From contig NZ_JADKZI010000008.1 in assembly GCF_017811815.1 (NCBI RefSeq), positions 104,867-168,866 of the forward strand: DNA of 64,000 nt, read 5' to 3'. This DNA is from Flavonifractor sp. AGMB03687. GTDB taxonomy: Bacteria; Bacillota; Clostridia; Oscillospirales; Oscillospiraceae. The translations under genes and the position numbers were made by a program. Of the stretch, positions 25,517 through 33,708 are shown piece after piece. The notes below the pieces were generated by a model that made no database searches, was not told where the DNA came from, and was given only the letters and a program-made list of their open reading frames with translations. Each line of letters begins with the position of its first letter. The first letter of the stretch is position 1.

Positions 25517-25591
25517 TGGTGACCCGTACGAGACTCGAACTCGTGTTACCGCCGTGAAAGGGCGGTGTCTTAACCACTTGACCAACGGGCC
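25517..25591 (-). tRNA. tRNA-Glu (TTC)
   Basis: Acceptor GGCCCGT with ACGGGTC; anticodon stem CCGCC/GGCGG with loop CTTTCAC (anticodon TTC). CCA is encoded. It lies 4 bases from tRNA-Val and is probably cotranscribed. Confidence 0.95.
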
Positions 25592-25625
25592 ATGTTGCCC
25601 AAGCGGGCCGAACGCTCGGAAAAGG

Positions 25626-25660
25626 GACCCCAAAAGACGGCACGTGCCGTCTTTTGGGTC
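25626..25660 (-). terminator. Hairpin between tRNA-Met and tRNA-Glu
   Basis: A 14-bp perfect stem with a CG tip (CCCAAAAGACGGCA and its complement), followed on the minus strand by CCCTTTTCC. It may terminate or attenuate, or be a processing spacer within the tRNA transcript. Confidence 0.6.
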
Positions 25661-25737
25661 TGGTAGCGGCACCTGGATTTGAACCGGGGACACTACGGGT
25701 ATGAACCGTATGCTCTAGCCAACTGAGCTATGCCGCC
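25661..25737 (-). tRNA. tRNA-Met (CAT)
   Basis: Acceptor GGCGGCA with TGCCGCT; anticodon stem TACGG/CCGTA with loop TTCATAC (anticodon CAT); CCA encoded. It lacks the three G-C pairs of an initiator anticodon stem, so it is elongator Met, or tRNA-Ile2 if modified by TilS. Confidence 0.9.
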
Positions 25738-25767
25738 ATCTGTGCCCGGACGAACAGGGCAAGAGAT

Positions 25768-25796
25768 AGTATATCCGAAGTGTCCCCATTTGTCAA
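25768..25796 (-). promoter_or_regulatory. Promoter of the tRNA cluster
   Basis: On the minus strand a perfect TTGACA (25796-25791) and TATACT (25773-25768), 17 bp apart, with A/T-rich sequence upstream. Confidence 0.85.
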
Positions 25797-25839
25797 CGCT
25801 TTTTTCGCAATTTTTTCAAAAATTTTTGACAGGCCTGTC

Positions 25840-26532
25840 TCAGTCGATTTTATAGCCTACGCCCCAAACCGTTTTGATAAACCGGGGATTGCGGGAGGGC
25901 TCGCCCATCTTCTCCCGCAGGCGGCGGATATGGACCATGACGGTGTTGTTCCGGTCCAGGTACTTCTCCCCCCACACGCTCTCAAAGAGCCGCTCGGCCG
26001 AGATAACCTGTCCCCGGTTCTCCGCCAGCATCCACAGGATGTCGAACTCGATGGGGGTCAGATTCAGCTCCTTGTCGTACAGGGTACACTCGTGGGTGGC
26101 CCGGTTGATGACCAGACCGTTGAAGTCCAGGATATCCTTGCTGTCCCCCTTGTCCGCCTCGTTGTAGCGGGTATAGCGGCGCAGCTGAGCCTTTACCCGG
26201 GCCATCAGCTCCAGGGGGTTGAAGGGCTTGGTGATATAGTCGTCCGCCCCGATGGTAAGCCCGGTGATCTTGTCCATGTCGTCGGCCTTGGCGGTGAGCA
26301 TGAGCACCGGGAAATGGTGGTCCTTGCGGATCTCCCCGCACAGGGTGAAGCCGCTGATGTCAGGCAGCATCACATCCAGAATGGCCAGGTCCAGCGCCCG
26401 GCTGTTCACCACCGCCAGGGCTTGGGTGCCGGTGTTGCACTTGTAGACGGTGCAGCCCTCACTCTGCAAATAGACCTCCACCAGATCAGCGATCTCGGGC
26501 TCGTCGTCCACCACCAGAATGTTGGCCTCCAT
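25840..26532 (-). CDS. VanR-like OmpR-family response regulator
   Basis: This 230-residue protein has a receiver domain with the acidic pocket DDE, the phospho-acceptor Asp53 (ILDVMLPD) and Lys in TKPF. The C-terminal winged helix carries LTPIEFDILWMLAENRGQVI and WGEKYLDRNNTVMVHIRRLREK. The best match in layout is the VanR group. The ATG at 26532 is used because GGAGGGG is 8 bases before it; an ATG six bases earlier abuts that site. The likely cognate kinase lies at 28265, two genes away on the other strand. Confidence 0.88.
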   Translation of the reverse strand: MEANILVVDDEPEIADLVEVYLQSEGCTVYKCNTGTQALAVVNSRALDLAILDVMLPDISGFTLCGEIRKDHHFPVLMLTAKADDMDKITGLTIGADDYITKPFNPLELMARVKAQLRRYTRYNEADKGDSKDILDFNGLVINRATHECTLYDKELNLTPIEFDILWMLAENRGQVISAERLFESVWGEKYLDRNNTVMVHIRRLREKMGEPSRNPRFIKTVWGVGYKID

Positions 26533-26555
26533 AGCCATCCCCTCCTTTTGCCACG

Positions 26556-26585
26556 ATTATACCGGTCCCGTCGTATTTTCGTCAA
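26556..26585 (-). promoter_or_regulatory. Promoter of the VanR-like gene
   Basis: TTGACG and TATAAT on the minus strand with an 18-bp spacer, 24 bases before the ATG. Confidence 0.65.
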
Positions 26586-26711
26586 GCGGGCGGAAAAAAT
26601 GTAATAAAAACATAAGATGGCCGCCCACCCCATCCGGTGGTGACTTTTGGGCCCGTTGGTGATACAATACTTCTACTGTTAATCATTCGGTGTGAGAAAG
26701 AGGGCTGTTCC

Positions 26712-27197
26712 ATGCACGACGCAGACGCATTGCTGGCCCGGGTGATCGCCCAGGCCAGGGCGCTGGACATCCCGGTCTCCTCCCATATCCTGCCCCAGGT
26801 GCGGATCAACCGCCGGGCAGTGACCCGGTTCGGCTGCTGCATCCACCAGCGGGACGGCAGCTGCCTCATCGAGCTGTCCGCCCGCCTGCTGGAGGCCTCC
26901 GAGCAGGCCTGCCTCCAGACCCTGGCCCATGAGGTGCTCCACACCTGCCCCGGCTGCCGCAACCACGGCCCCCGGTGGAAGGGATACGCCGCCCGGATGA
27001 ACGCCGCCTACGGCTACGAGATCGCCCGGACCGACACCTGCCAGAGGCTGGGGGTGGAGGACACCCGCACCATCCGCCATCTAGTGGTGTGCACCCAGTG
27101 CGGGCGGCAGTTCCCCCGCACCCGGCTCTCCACCCTGGTGGCCCACCCGGAGCACTACCGCTGCGCCTGCGGCGGCACCCTGCGCCGGGCGTATTAG
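26712..27197 (+). CDS. SprT-like zinc metallopeptidase-domain protein
   Basis: This 161-residue protein has the HEVLH motif (73-77) followed by HGPRWKGYAARMN, and a C-terminal zinc ribbon (Cys127/Cys130, Cys151/Cys153). It belongs to the SprT/WSS1-like group, whose eukaryotic members digest DNA-protein crosslinks. The role in bacteria is less defined. It lies 6 bases before the flippase-like gene. Confidence 0.85.
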   Translation: MHDADALLARVIAQARALDIPVSSHILPQVRINRRAVTRFGCCIHQRDGSCLIELSARLLEASEQACLQTLAHEVLHTCPGCRNHGPRWKGYAARMNAAYGYEIARTDTCQRLGVEDTRTIRHLVVCTQCGRQFPRTRLSTLVAHPEHYRCACGGTLRRAY

Positions 27198-27203
27198 AAT
27201 GGA

Positions 27204-28268
27204 GTGACTGTTACGAAGAAGCATAGCAAGGCCGCCCTGTTCAACCGTATTTTCTCCATTGCGGGCCTGAGCATCGGCGGCGTGATCCTGATCTACCTGC
27301 TGGTCTATGTGAAGCGCACCATGGACCTGCGGGCCCTGGTGGCCCAGGTGCAGCCCGGCTGGCTGCTGCTGGCCGCCCTGTGCATCCCCTTCAGCGAGAG
27401 CGTAGACGCCCTGCTGTTCTACGCCATGGGCCGCTCCGCGGGCTGTCCCATGAAGCTGACCGGCTGCTTTGACGCGGCCTATATCGGGGAGTTTTACTAC
27501 AAGCTGGGACCTGCCGGGGCCCCGGTACAGCTCAAGCTGATGTACGACGCCGGCATGTCCGCCACCTACACCGCTTCCATCTACACCTGGAAGGCGGTGG
27601 CCAACACCATGGTGTACACCGTCTACGCCGTGGCCGCCCTGCTCTATGAGGTGTTCTGGCGGCAGGAGAGCCTGGGGGCCGCCGTGGCGGGGGCCGGGGT
27701 GCTCATCGCCCTCTACCTCTTCCTGTGCGGTCTGGCGGTGTTCACCGCCATCCGCCCCGCCCCCATTCAGCGGCTCATCCGCCGCATCCTCACCTTCCTG
27801 TCCCGCCACTGGAAGGTGATGGCCAAGGAAGGCATGGTGGATAAGGGCATGAACAAGGTGGACGAGTTCTGCCATCAGCTGCGGGCCTTTCAGGGCAACA
27901 AGAAGATGCTGGTATGGCTGTACGCCGGGATGTTCGTGGAGCTTACCGCCCTGTTTGCCATCCCCTACTTCCTCTACCGGGGCCTGGGGCTCACCGGGGT
28001 CTCCTTCTGGGAGCTGGTAATGGTCCAGTGCCTGGTGATGGTGCTCTCCCGCATCATCATGCTGCCCGGCAACGCCGGAGGGGCCGAGGGCAGCTTTTAT
28101 CTGTTCATGAGCCCCATTTTCGGGGAACATCTGGCGGTGGGCCTGGTGCTGTGGCGTTTTGCCTCCTTCCTGGAGGTGCTGCTGCTGGGCGGGGCCTGGT
28201 CGGTGGGCCGGTTTGCCAAGCGCTCTGCCGCCCGCCATCACCCCCACGGAAAGGAGGAGACTGCGTGA
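27204..28268 (+). CDS. Flippase-like integral membrane protein (LPG synthase TM-region / UPF0104 family)
   Basis: This 354-residue protein has seven or eight hydrophobic helices. Family landmarks are FYYKLGPAGAPVQLKLMYDAG and LPGNAGGAEGSFYLFM, as in AglD/MprF transmembrane regions. These proteins move or modify polar lipids. It lacks the C-terminal lysyl-transferase domain of MprF. The start is GTG, with GGAG overlapping it, so initiation is ill-defined. It overlaps the sensor kinase gene by GTGA. Confidence 0.83.
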   Translation: MTVTKKHSKAALFNRIFSIAGLSIGGVILIYLLVYVKRTMDLRALVAQVQPGWLLLAALCIPFSESVDALLFYAMGRSAGCPMKLTGCFDAAYIGEFYYKLGPAGAPVQLKLMYDAGMSATYTASIYTWKAVANTMVYTVYAVAALLYEVFWRQESLGAAVAGAGVLIALYLFLCGLAVFTAIRPAPIQRLIRRILTFLSRHWKVMAKEGMVDKGMNKVDEFCHQLRAFQGNKKMLVWLYAGMFVELTALFAIPYFLYRGLGLTGVSFWELVMVQCLVMVLSRIIMLPGNAGGAEGSFYLFMSPIFGEHLAVGLVLWRFASFLEVLLLGGAWSVGRFAKRSAARHHPHGKEETA

Positions 28269-29404
28269 AGGGGAAGTACACCCGACTGAAGCTGAAAATG
28301 CTGCTGATGGTGGTGCTGGGCACCATCATTGCCGGAGCGGTGGGCATCTTCCTGCTGGAGGTGGTCATCGACGGCGTGCTCCAGGACCCCTTTGCCCGGT
28401 TCTTCCTGTGGGCCTCCCAGACCCTCTTTGGTCAGACCCAGGAGGAAGCCCTGAACCTCTATCAAATCTATATCCGAAACAACAAGTCGGAGATCCTCAC
28501 CGTGTGCATCATGGTACTCATGCTCGTCGCCTTTTACCTGGCTCTGGGGCGGTTCACCCACTGGCTGGAGGACATCCGGGCGGCCACCCGCCGCCTGGTG
28601 GAGGAGCAGGACGACCCGGTGGTGCTGCCCCGGGAGCTCTCCCCCATCCAGGACGACCTGAACGCCATCCGGGTCCAGCTGGCGACCCGGGAGCGCTCCT
28701 CCAAGGAGGCCGAGCAGCGCAAGGGGGATCTGGTGGCCTTCCTGGCCCACGACCTCAAGACCCCCCTCACCTCGGTGGTGGGCTACCTCACTCTCCTCCA
28801 TGACGACCCCGGCCTGGACCCGGAACGGCGGGCCAAGTTCACCGGCATTGCCCTGGACAAGGCCCTGCGGCTGGAGGAGCTGCTGGGCGAGTTCTTCGAC
28901 ATCACCAAAATGGACCTGGACAGCGGGGCGGGGGAGAAGGTGCCCATCCAGCTATCCATGCTGCTGGAGCAGCTGGCCGACGAGTTCTATCCCCTCTTTG
29001 CCGACAAAAACCTGACCTGCGCCCCCAACATTCAGCCCCATCTGGTGGTGCGGGGCGACCCGGACAAGCTGGCCCGGGTATTCGACAACGTGCTGCGCAA
29101 CGCGGTGAGCTACTCCATCCCCGGCGGCACCGTGGACGTGCTGGCCAAGGCGGTGGGCAGCCGGGCGGAGATCACCATCCAGGACGAGGGCCTGGAGATC
29201 CCCGAGGGGGAGCTGGCCAACATCTTTGAGAAATTCTACCGGCTGGACGCCGCCCGCTCCACCCGCACCGGCGGGGCGGGGCTGGGTCTGGCCATTGCCA
29301 AGGAGATCGTGGAGCTCCACGGCGGCACCATCCGCTGTGAGAACAACGGCAAGCTGACCAGCTTCATCATCTCCCTGCCGCTGTACCGAGGAGGAAAGGT
29401 ATGA
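28265..29404 (+). CDS. VanS-like sensor histidine kinase
   Basis: This 379-residue kinase has two TM helices (about 11-31 and 77-95) around a short extracellular loop. A linker follows, then the H box FLAHDLKTPLTSVVGYLTLL (His162), N box NVLRNAVSYS, then GGAGLGLAIAKEI. The H box has the VanS form. Two-helix topology with a small sensor loop resembles VanS-type kinases. It starts with GTG overlapping the flippase stop and overlaps the GNAT start by 4 bases. Confidence 0.9.
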   Translation: MKGKYTRLKLKMLLMVVLGTIIAGAVGIFLLEVVIDGVLQDPFARFFLWASQTLFGQTQEEALNLYQIYIRNNKSEILTVCIMVLMLVAFYLALGRFTHWLEDIRAATRRLVEEQDDPVVLPRELSPIQDDLNAIRVQLATRERSSKEAEQRKGDLVAFLAHDLKTPLTSVVGYLTLLHDDPGLDPERRAKFTGIALDKALRLEELLGEFFDITKMDLDSGAGEKVPIQLSMLLEQLADEFYPLFADKNLTCAPNIQPHLVVRGDPDKLARVFDNVLRNAVSYSIPGGTVDVLAKAVGSRAEITIQDEGLEIPEGELANIFEKFYRLDAARSTRTGGAGLGLAIAKEIVELHGGTIRCENNGKLTSFIISLPLYRGGKV

Positions 29405-30105
29405 CACTGGAAGAGACCGCCCTTGCCCGGCTGACGGGCAACCGGCTTTTGTACATCGACATGCTGGAGGTGCTCCGCCGTGGGACCGCTGAGGTCCGCC
29501 GGGCGGGCCCCGACGGCGTGCTGCTCTACGATCCCCCCAGTGAGGTGTGGTTTCTGGACGCCGAGACCCCCGCTGTGCTGGAGGAAATGCTCCCCCTGAT
29601 GGAGGGGTGCACCATCCTGACCGGCCACCAGATGTGGTATAAGGACCGTCTGGCCGCCCACTTCGGCTTTCAAACGGAGCAGATCTGCCACCAGGCGGCC
29701 TGGATGAACAATCAAATGCCTACCGTTCCCGCCTTTGACGGAGAGATCCGCCGGCTGGACCAGAGCTGGGCGGAGTGGGCGGAGGAACACTACAGCCACT
29801 CCTTCGGGGGCGTGGACTATATGCGGGATGCCATTGACCGGGGGATGCTGGGGGCCTTCGTGGCGGGAAAACCCGCCGGGTTTATTGCCACCCACATTGA
29901 GGGGTCCATGGGCATGCTGGAGGTGCTACCCCAGTACCGCCGCAAGGGCATCGGCGAGGTTTTGCTGCTGTCCATGACCGCCTTCTGCCTGGAGCAGGGC
30001 GTGTACCCCTACGGCCAGGTATGGTGGGACAACGAGCCCTCCCTGGCCCTCCAGCGCAAGGTGGGAATGACCCTGTCGGAGGAGCTGATCTTCTGGCTGT
30101 TCTGA
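29401..30105 (+). CDS. GNAT-family N-acetyltransferase
   Basis: This is a 234-residue protein. The C-terminal half carries the GNAT core: a SMGMLEVLPQYRRKGIGEVL acetyl-CoA loop and WWDNEPSLALQRKVGM at the end. The N-terminal 110 residues are a separate domain of unclear role. The ATG overlaps the end of the sensor kinase gene (ATGA), making it the last member of the SprT/flippase/kinase/GNAT unit. Confidence 0.82.
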   Translation: MTLEETALARLTGNRLLYIDMLEVLRRGTAEVRRAGPDGVLLYDPPSEVWFLDAETPAVLEEMLPLMEGCTILTGHQMWYKDRLAAHFGFQTEQICHQAAWMNNQMPTVPAFDGEIRRLDQSWAEWAEEHYSHSFGGVDYMRDAIDRGMLGAFVAGKPAGFIATHIEGSMGMLEVLPQYRRKGIGEVLLLSMTAFCLEQGVYPYGQVWWDNEPSLALQRKVGMTLSEELIFWLF

Positions 30106-30129
30106 CCGGTTTCCCGACGTAAGAAGCAC

Positions 30130-30163
30130 AAAAAGGCCGCAGACAGTTGTCTGCGGCCTTTTT
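30130..30163. terminator. Bidirectional terminator
   Basis: A 16-bp stem (30130-30145 with 30148-30163) with A5/T5 flanks, between the GNAT and the convergent signal peptidase. Confidence 0.9.
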
Positions 30164-30741
30164 CATGCCTCGCCGTTGGAGATGGCGCCGAAATCCTGGA
30201 AGGGGAAGAAGACCCACAGGGCCCGGCCCAGCACATACCGCTCATCCACCGCGCCCAAGGTCACGTTGCGGCTGTCAGAGGAGTGGTTGCGGTTGTCGCC
30301 CATGACGAAGATGGAGCCCTCGGGCACCAAGATATCCGTGATGGACTCCTCCGGGGGCTGCATCATGGCCTCCTTGATGTAGGGCTCGTCCAGCACTTCG
30401 CCGTCCACGGTAACGGTACCGGCGTCGTAGTCGATGACCACGTGCTGACCACCGGTGGCGATCACCCGCTTGACGATGGGCCCGTCGGCGTCCTCAAACT
30501 CCTTGGTGAGCACCACCACGTCCCCCTGCTTGGGGGTATAGCCCACGCTCTGGAGCAGCAGCAGGTCTCCGTGGTAGAGGGTGGGCTCCATGGAGATGCC
30601 GTCCACCACGATGATGCGCCCCACAAAGGTAAAAATGAGAATCAGGACCGTCAGCACCATCACCAGGGCCTGCAGCCAGAAATAGAGGTCGCTTTTCCAG
30701 GTGTTCTGCTTGGTTTCCTCCGTCAATGCCATCAGCTCCAT
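30163..30741 (-). CDS. lepB: Signal peptidase I (copy 1)
   Basis: This 192-residue type I signal peptidase has one N-terminal TM helix (about 19-43), catalytic Ser50 (GISMEPTL), general base Lys91 (KRVIATGG) and the GDNRNHSSDSR box E. It cleaves Sec/Tat signal peptides on the outer face. It is very close to copy 2. Two starts are possible, MELM at 30741 or the ATG at 30732; both copies share the MELMAL opening. A promoter lies only about 20 bases upstream. Confidence 0.92.
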   Translation of the reverse strand: MELMALTEETKQNTWKSDLYFWLQALVMVLTVLILIFTFVGRIIVVDGISMEPTLYHGDLLLLQSVGYTPKQGDVVVLTKEFEDADGPIVKRVIATGGQHVVIDYDAGTVTVDGEVLDEPYIKEAMMQPPEESITDILVPEGSIFVMGDNRNHSSDSRNVTLGAVDERYVLGRALWVFFPFQDFGAISNGEA

Positions 30742-30759
30742 TTGCTCAAATCATGCAAC

Positions 30760-30788
30760 ATTATACCGTGCTTTCCCCGCCGCCGCAA
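30760..30788 (-). promoter_or_regulatory. Promoter of signal peptidase copy 1
   Basis: TTGCGG and TATAAT on the minus strand with 17 bp between. The predicted transcript leader is only a dozen or so bases. Confidence 0.6.
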
Positions 30789-30841
30789 GGGATTTGGAGG
30801 CAAAAAAGAACGCAGGCCCAACTGGGTCTGCGTTCTTGCGT

Positions 30842-31444
30842 TTACATCTCCGCGCCGTGGGCGATGGCCCCAAAGTTCTGGAAGGGCAGGAGCACCCACA
30901 GGGCCCGGCCCAGCACATACCGCTCGTCCACCGTGCCCAAAGTCACATTGCGGCTGTCGGAGGAGTGGTTGCGGTTATCGCCCATGACGAAGATGGAGCC
31001 CTCGGGCACCACCACGTCGTGGATGCTGTCCATGCCGGGGTCCACCATGAACTCGTTGATATAGGGCTCTTCCAGCACCTCGCCGTCCACGGTGACGGTA
31101 CCGGCGTCGTAGTCGATGACCACGTGCTGGCCGCCGGTGGCGATGACCCGCTTGACGATGGGTCCGTCGGCGGCGTCAAACTCCTTGGTGAGCACCACCA
31201 CATCCCCCTGCTTGGGCGTGTAGCCGATGCTCTGGAGCAGCAGCAGGTCGCCGTCGTGGAGGGTGGGATACATGGAGGAACCCACCACGCCGATGATGCG
31301 CCCCACAAAGGTGAAGATGAGAATCAGGGCCACCAGCACCATCACCAGGGCCTGTAACCAGAAATAGAGGTCCACCTTCAGGGCGTCCTTCCCCTCCAGC
31401 TCCTTTTCCTGGGTCTTTTCGTTTGCCAATGCCATCAGCTCCAT
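30842..31444 (-). CDS. lepB: Signal peptidase I (copy 2)
   Basis: This is a 200-residue paralogue of copy 1 with an 8-residue-longer N-terminal linker. Ser57 (GSSMYPTL), Lys98 (KRVIATGG) and GDNRNHSSDSR are intact. The copies differ mostly in the first 25 residues, the residue after the catalytic Met, and the region before VPEGSIF. That region may change substrate choice. It has its own promoter, a near copy of the other. Confidence 0.92.
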   Translation of the reverse strand: MELMALANEKTQEKELEGKDALKVDLYFWLQALVMVLVALILIFTFVGRIIGVVGSSMYPTLHDGDLLLLQSIGYTPKQGDVVVLTKEFDAADGPIVKRVIATGGQHVVIDYDAGTVTVDGEVLEEPYINEFMVDPGMDSIHDVVVPEGSIFVMGDNRNHSSDSRNVTLGTVDERYVLGRALWVLLPFQNFGAIAHGAEM

Positions 31445-31462
31445 ACGCTTGGAATATGCAAC

Positions 31463-31491
31463 ATTATAGTCCGATTTTCCCCCGATTGCAA
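31463..31491 (-). promoter_or_regulatory. Promoter of signal peptidase copy 2
   Basis: TTGCAA and TATAAT with a 17-bp spacer on the minus strand, followed by GTTGCAT as in copy 1. Confidence 0.65.
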
Positions 31492-31503
31492 GGGAAATGG
31501 GAA

Positions 31504-33708
31504 TCAGCGTCCCCGCTGCCAGGCGCTTTCCCGGCTGTGGCAGGTGAAGAGCAGGATCTGCCGCTCCTCCCCCAGCTGGCTCAGGCAGTCCAGGGCCTGG
31601 GCCATGCGGCTGTCGTCAAAATTGGCCAGGGCATCGTCCAGCACCAGGGGGCAGGGCTCCTCCTGGGGCAGCACCAGCTGGCACACCGCCAGCCGCACCG
31701 CCAGGTAGAGCTGGTCCGCCGTTCCCTGGGACAGAGCCAGGGCACGCCGGGGCTGGAGGCCTCCCGCCTCCTCGGCCAGAGCCTCAAACTGCCGGGTGAG
31801 GGACACCTTGTCGTACTTGCCGCCGGTGAGCTTGGCCAGGTAGTCCCCGGCCAGATGGTTGAGGGCGGGGGAGAACCGGGCCTGGAGCCCGGCATGGGCG
31901 GCGTCCAGGGCCTTGAGGGCGATCTCCAGGGCGGCATACTCGGTCTGCCGCCGGTCCAGCTCCTCCCGGGCCGCCTCCCGCCGTACGGCCAGCTCCGCCA
32001 GGTCTCCCGTGCTCTTCAGCTCGCCCAGCGCCATAGCCAGGCCGCTGCGCAGCCGGGACAGCTCGCCCTCCGCCGCGTTGAGCTTGGCCGCCGTCTCGGC
32101 GGGGTCGAACCGGGGCTCCACCCCGGGGTCGGCCGCCACCGGCTCGGGCCGGGGCAGGCTGGCGGCCAGCTTCTCCGCCCCCTCCAGCTTCACCTGTGCG
32201 GTGGCCAGCCGCTCCTCCAGCTGGAGGGCGCGGGAGATGGCGGCGGACACGCCGAAGGTGTCCTTCACCGTGGGAGCAAAGGGGTGGACCAGCTCCAGCA
32301 GAGCCTTGCGGGTATTCTCATCCTGGGCCAGCAGGGCGTCCAGCTCCTTCTGGGCGCTCTCCCGTCCCTTGACGGCCTGATCGGCCACGGCGCAGGCCTC
32401 CCGGTAGGCGCTGGCCCGGGCCAGGATGTCCTCTGGGCTCTCGGCCTCGTAGCGCTCCAGCAGCTCCTGGGCCAGAGCACCGGCCTTCTTCTTCCGCATG
32501 GCGGCGGCCGCAAACAGACCCACGCCTGCCACGGCCAGCACGCCGCAGGCCGCCCAGCCCATCCAGGGGGCGGGCAGCAGCCCGGTAAAGCTGACCACCA
32601 GGGATCCGGCGGCCAGCACCAGGCAGGCGGCTCCCGCCCCGTACAGTCCGCCGCAGCGGGGGGCCTCCCCCGCCGCCTGGGCGTCGTCGTTGGCCTGCTC
32701 CCAGGCCTGGTCGGGAGTCATCTCAGGGAACAGGGGGTCCACCGCGTCGGCGGCGGCCTGGGCCTCGGCGGCTTTGGCCTCCTCCAGCTTGACCTCCGCC
32801 TGCTTGCGGCTGGTATGCAGGGCGTTGAGCTGGTTCAGCTCCCCCTGGGCCTGTTGCAGGGTGGCCTTGTCGGGGGGCGTACCGTAGCGGTTGAGCTCCA
32901 CTTCGATGGCGTCCACCTGGCCTTTGGCCTCTTCCAGGGCGCTCTGGGCCTCCTCCCACCGCTGACGGCGGGCGGCCATGGCCCGGGCCAGGTGGGCGTC
33001 CCGCTCGGCCTGGAGGCGCTTGTGCTCGGTCTGGAGCTTCTCCAGTTCCCGCTTGGCCTCCTGGGCCAGCCGGAAGGCCTTGGCCTGGCGGCCCTCCACC
33101 TCGTCATTCTGGGTCAGTTCCTCCTCCAGCTTGGGGATGAGGCCGGTCTTGTTGTGCTTGCGGCGGTTGAGCCAGTCCCGCAGGCGGCGCTCCACCTGGG
33201 AGTAGGACACGTCCTCCTCCCCGCTGGAGGCCAGGGCGGCAATGCGGGCCTCCAGGGCGGGGGCGCCGTCGATGGCCGCCCCTCCCTGGCCCACAAAGGC
33301 CGACCGCTCAAAGACCTCCCTAGGTGCGCCGATGAGGGTCTCCCCCACGTTGTCGGCGGTGAGATAGCCCACCGGCTCCCCGGTGTCGGTATACACCGCC
33401 TCGAACTTGCCAAAGGGGGTGTTGCCCTTGGGGCCCCGGCGGAGGGTGATCTTCTCCCCCTTCCACTCCAGCTCCAGCACGCCCTCCATGGCGGCACCGC
33501 TCCAGGGCTGGTAGCGGTTTTTTTCGGCGATGTAGCCCTGCTTGTCCCGCTCCTTGGTGTTGATGCCGTAGAGCATGGCCCGCAGGAAGGCCGACCAGGT
33601 GGACTTGCCCCCCTCGTTGGGGGCCTCGATGATATTCAGGCCCTCCTTCAGCGTCAGTTCCTGGTGGTCCAGGCCGCCGAAGGTGGCTCTCATTCGAATA
33701 ATTTTCAT
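31504..33708 (-). CDS. SbcC/YhaN-like ATPase with coiled coils and central TM pair
   Basis: This 734-residue protein has Walker A PNEGGKST near residue 33, long coiled coils (about 150-290 and 385-600) and a C-terminal ATPase half with LALSQGTADQLYLAVRLA and LVLDDALANFDD. Between the coils, where SbcC has a zinc hook, sit two hydrophobic segments (about 330-385) followed by AMRKKK. This is the YhaN type, and the protein may be membrane-tethered. It overlaps the nuclease gene upstream by ATGA. Confidence 0.87.
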   Translation of the reverse strand: MKIIRMRATFGGLDHQELTLKEGLNIIEAPNEGGKSTWSAFLRAMLYGINTKERDKQGYIAEKNRYQPWSGAAMEGVLELEWKGEKITLRRGPKGNTPFGKFEAVYTDTGEPVGYLTADNVGETLIGAPREVFERSAFVGQGGAAIDGAPALEARIAALASSGEEDVSYSQVERRLRDWLNRRKHNKTGLIPKLEEELTQNDEVEGRQAKAFRLAQEAKRELEKLQTEHKRLQAERDAHLARAMAARRQRWEEAQSALEEAKGQVDAIEVELNRYGTPPDKATLQQAQGELNQLNALHTSRKQAEVKLEEAKAAEAQAAADAVDPLFPEMTPDQAWEQANDDAQAAGEAPRCGGLYGAGAACLVLAAGSLVVSFTGLLPAPWMGWAACGVLAVAGVGLFAAAAMRKKKAGALAQELLERYEAESPEDILARASAYREACAVADQAVKGRESAQKELDALLAQDENTRKALLELVHPFAPTVKDTFGVSAAISRALQLEERLATAQVKLEGAEKLAASLPRPEPVAADPGVEPRFDPAETAAKLNAAEGELSRLRSGLAMALGELKSTGDLAELAVRREAAREELDRRQTEYAALEIALKALDAAHAGLQARFSPALNHLAGDYLAKLTGGKYDKVSLTRQFEALAEEAGGLQPRRALALSQGTADQLYLAVRLAVCQLVLPQEEPCPLVLDDALANFDDSRMAQALDCLSQLGEERQILLFTCHSRESAWQRGR

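Noticed and set aside
25840..29404. Vancomycin resistance cluster
   Set aside because: Only VanR/VanS-like signalling genes are found; there is no ligase, VanH, VanX or VanY gene in the window.
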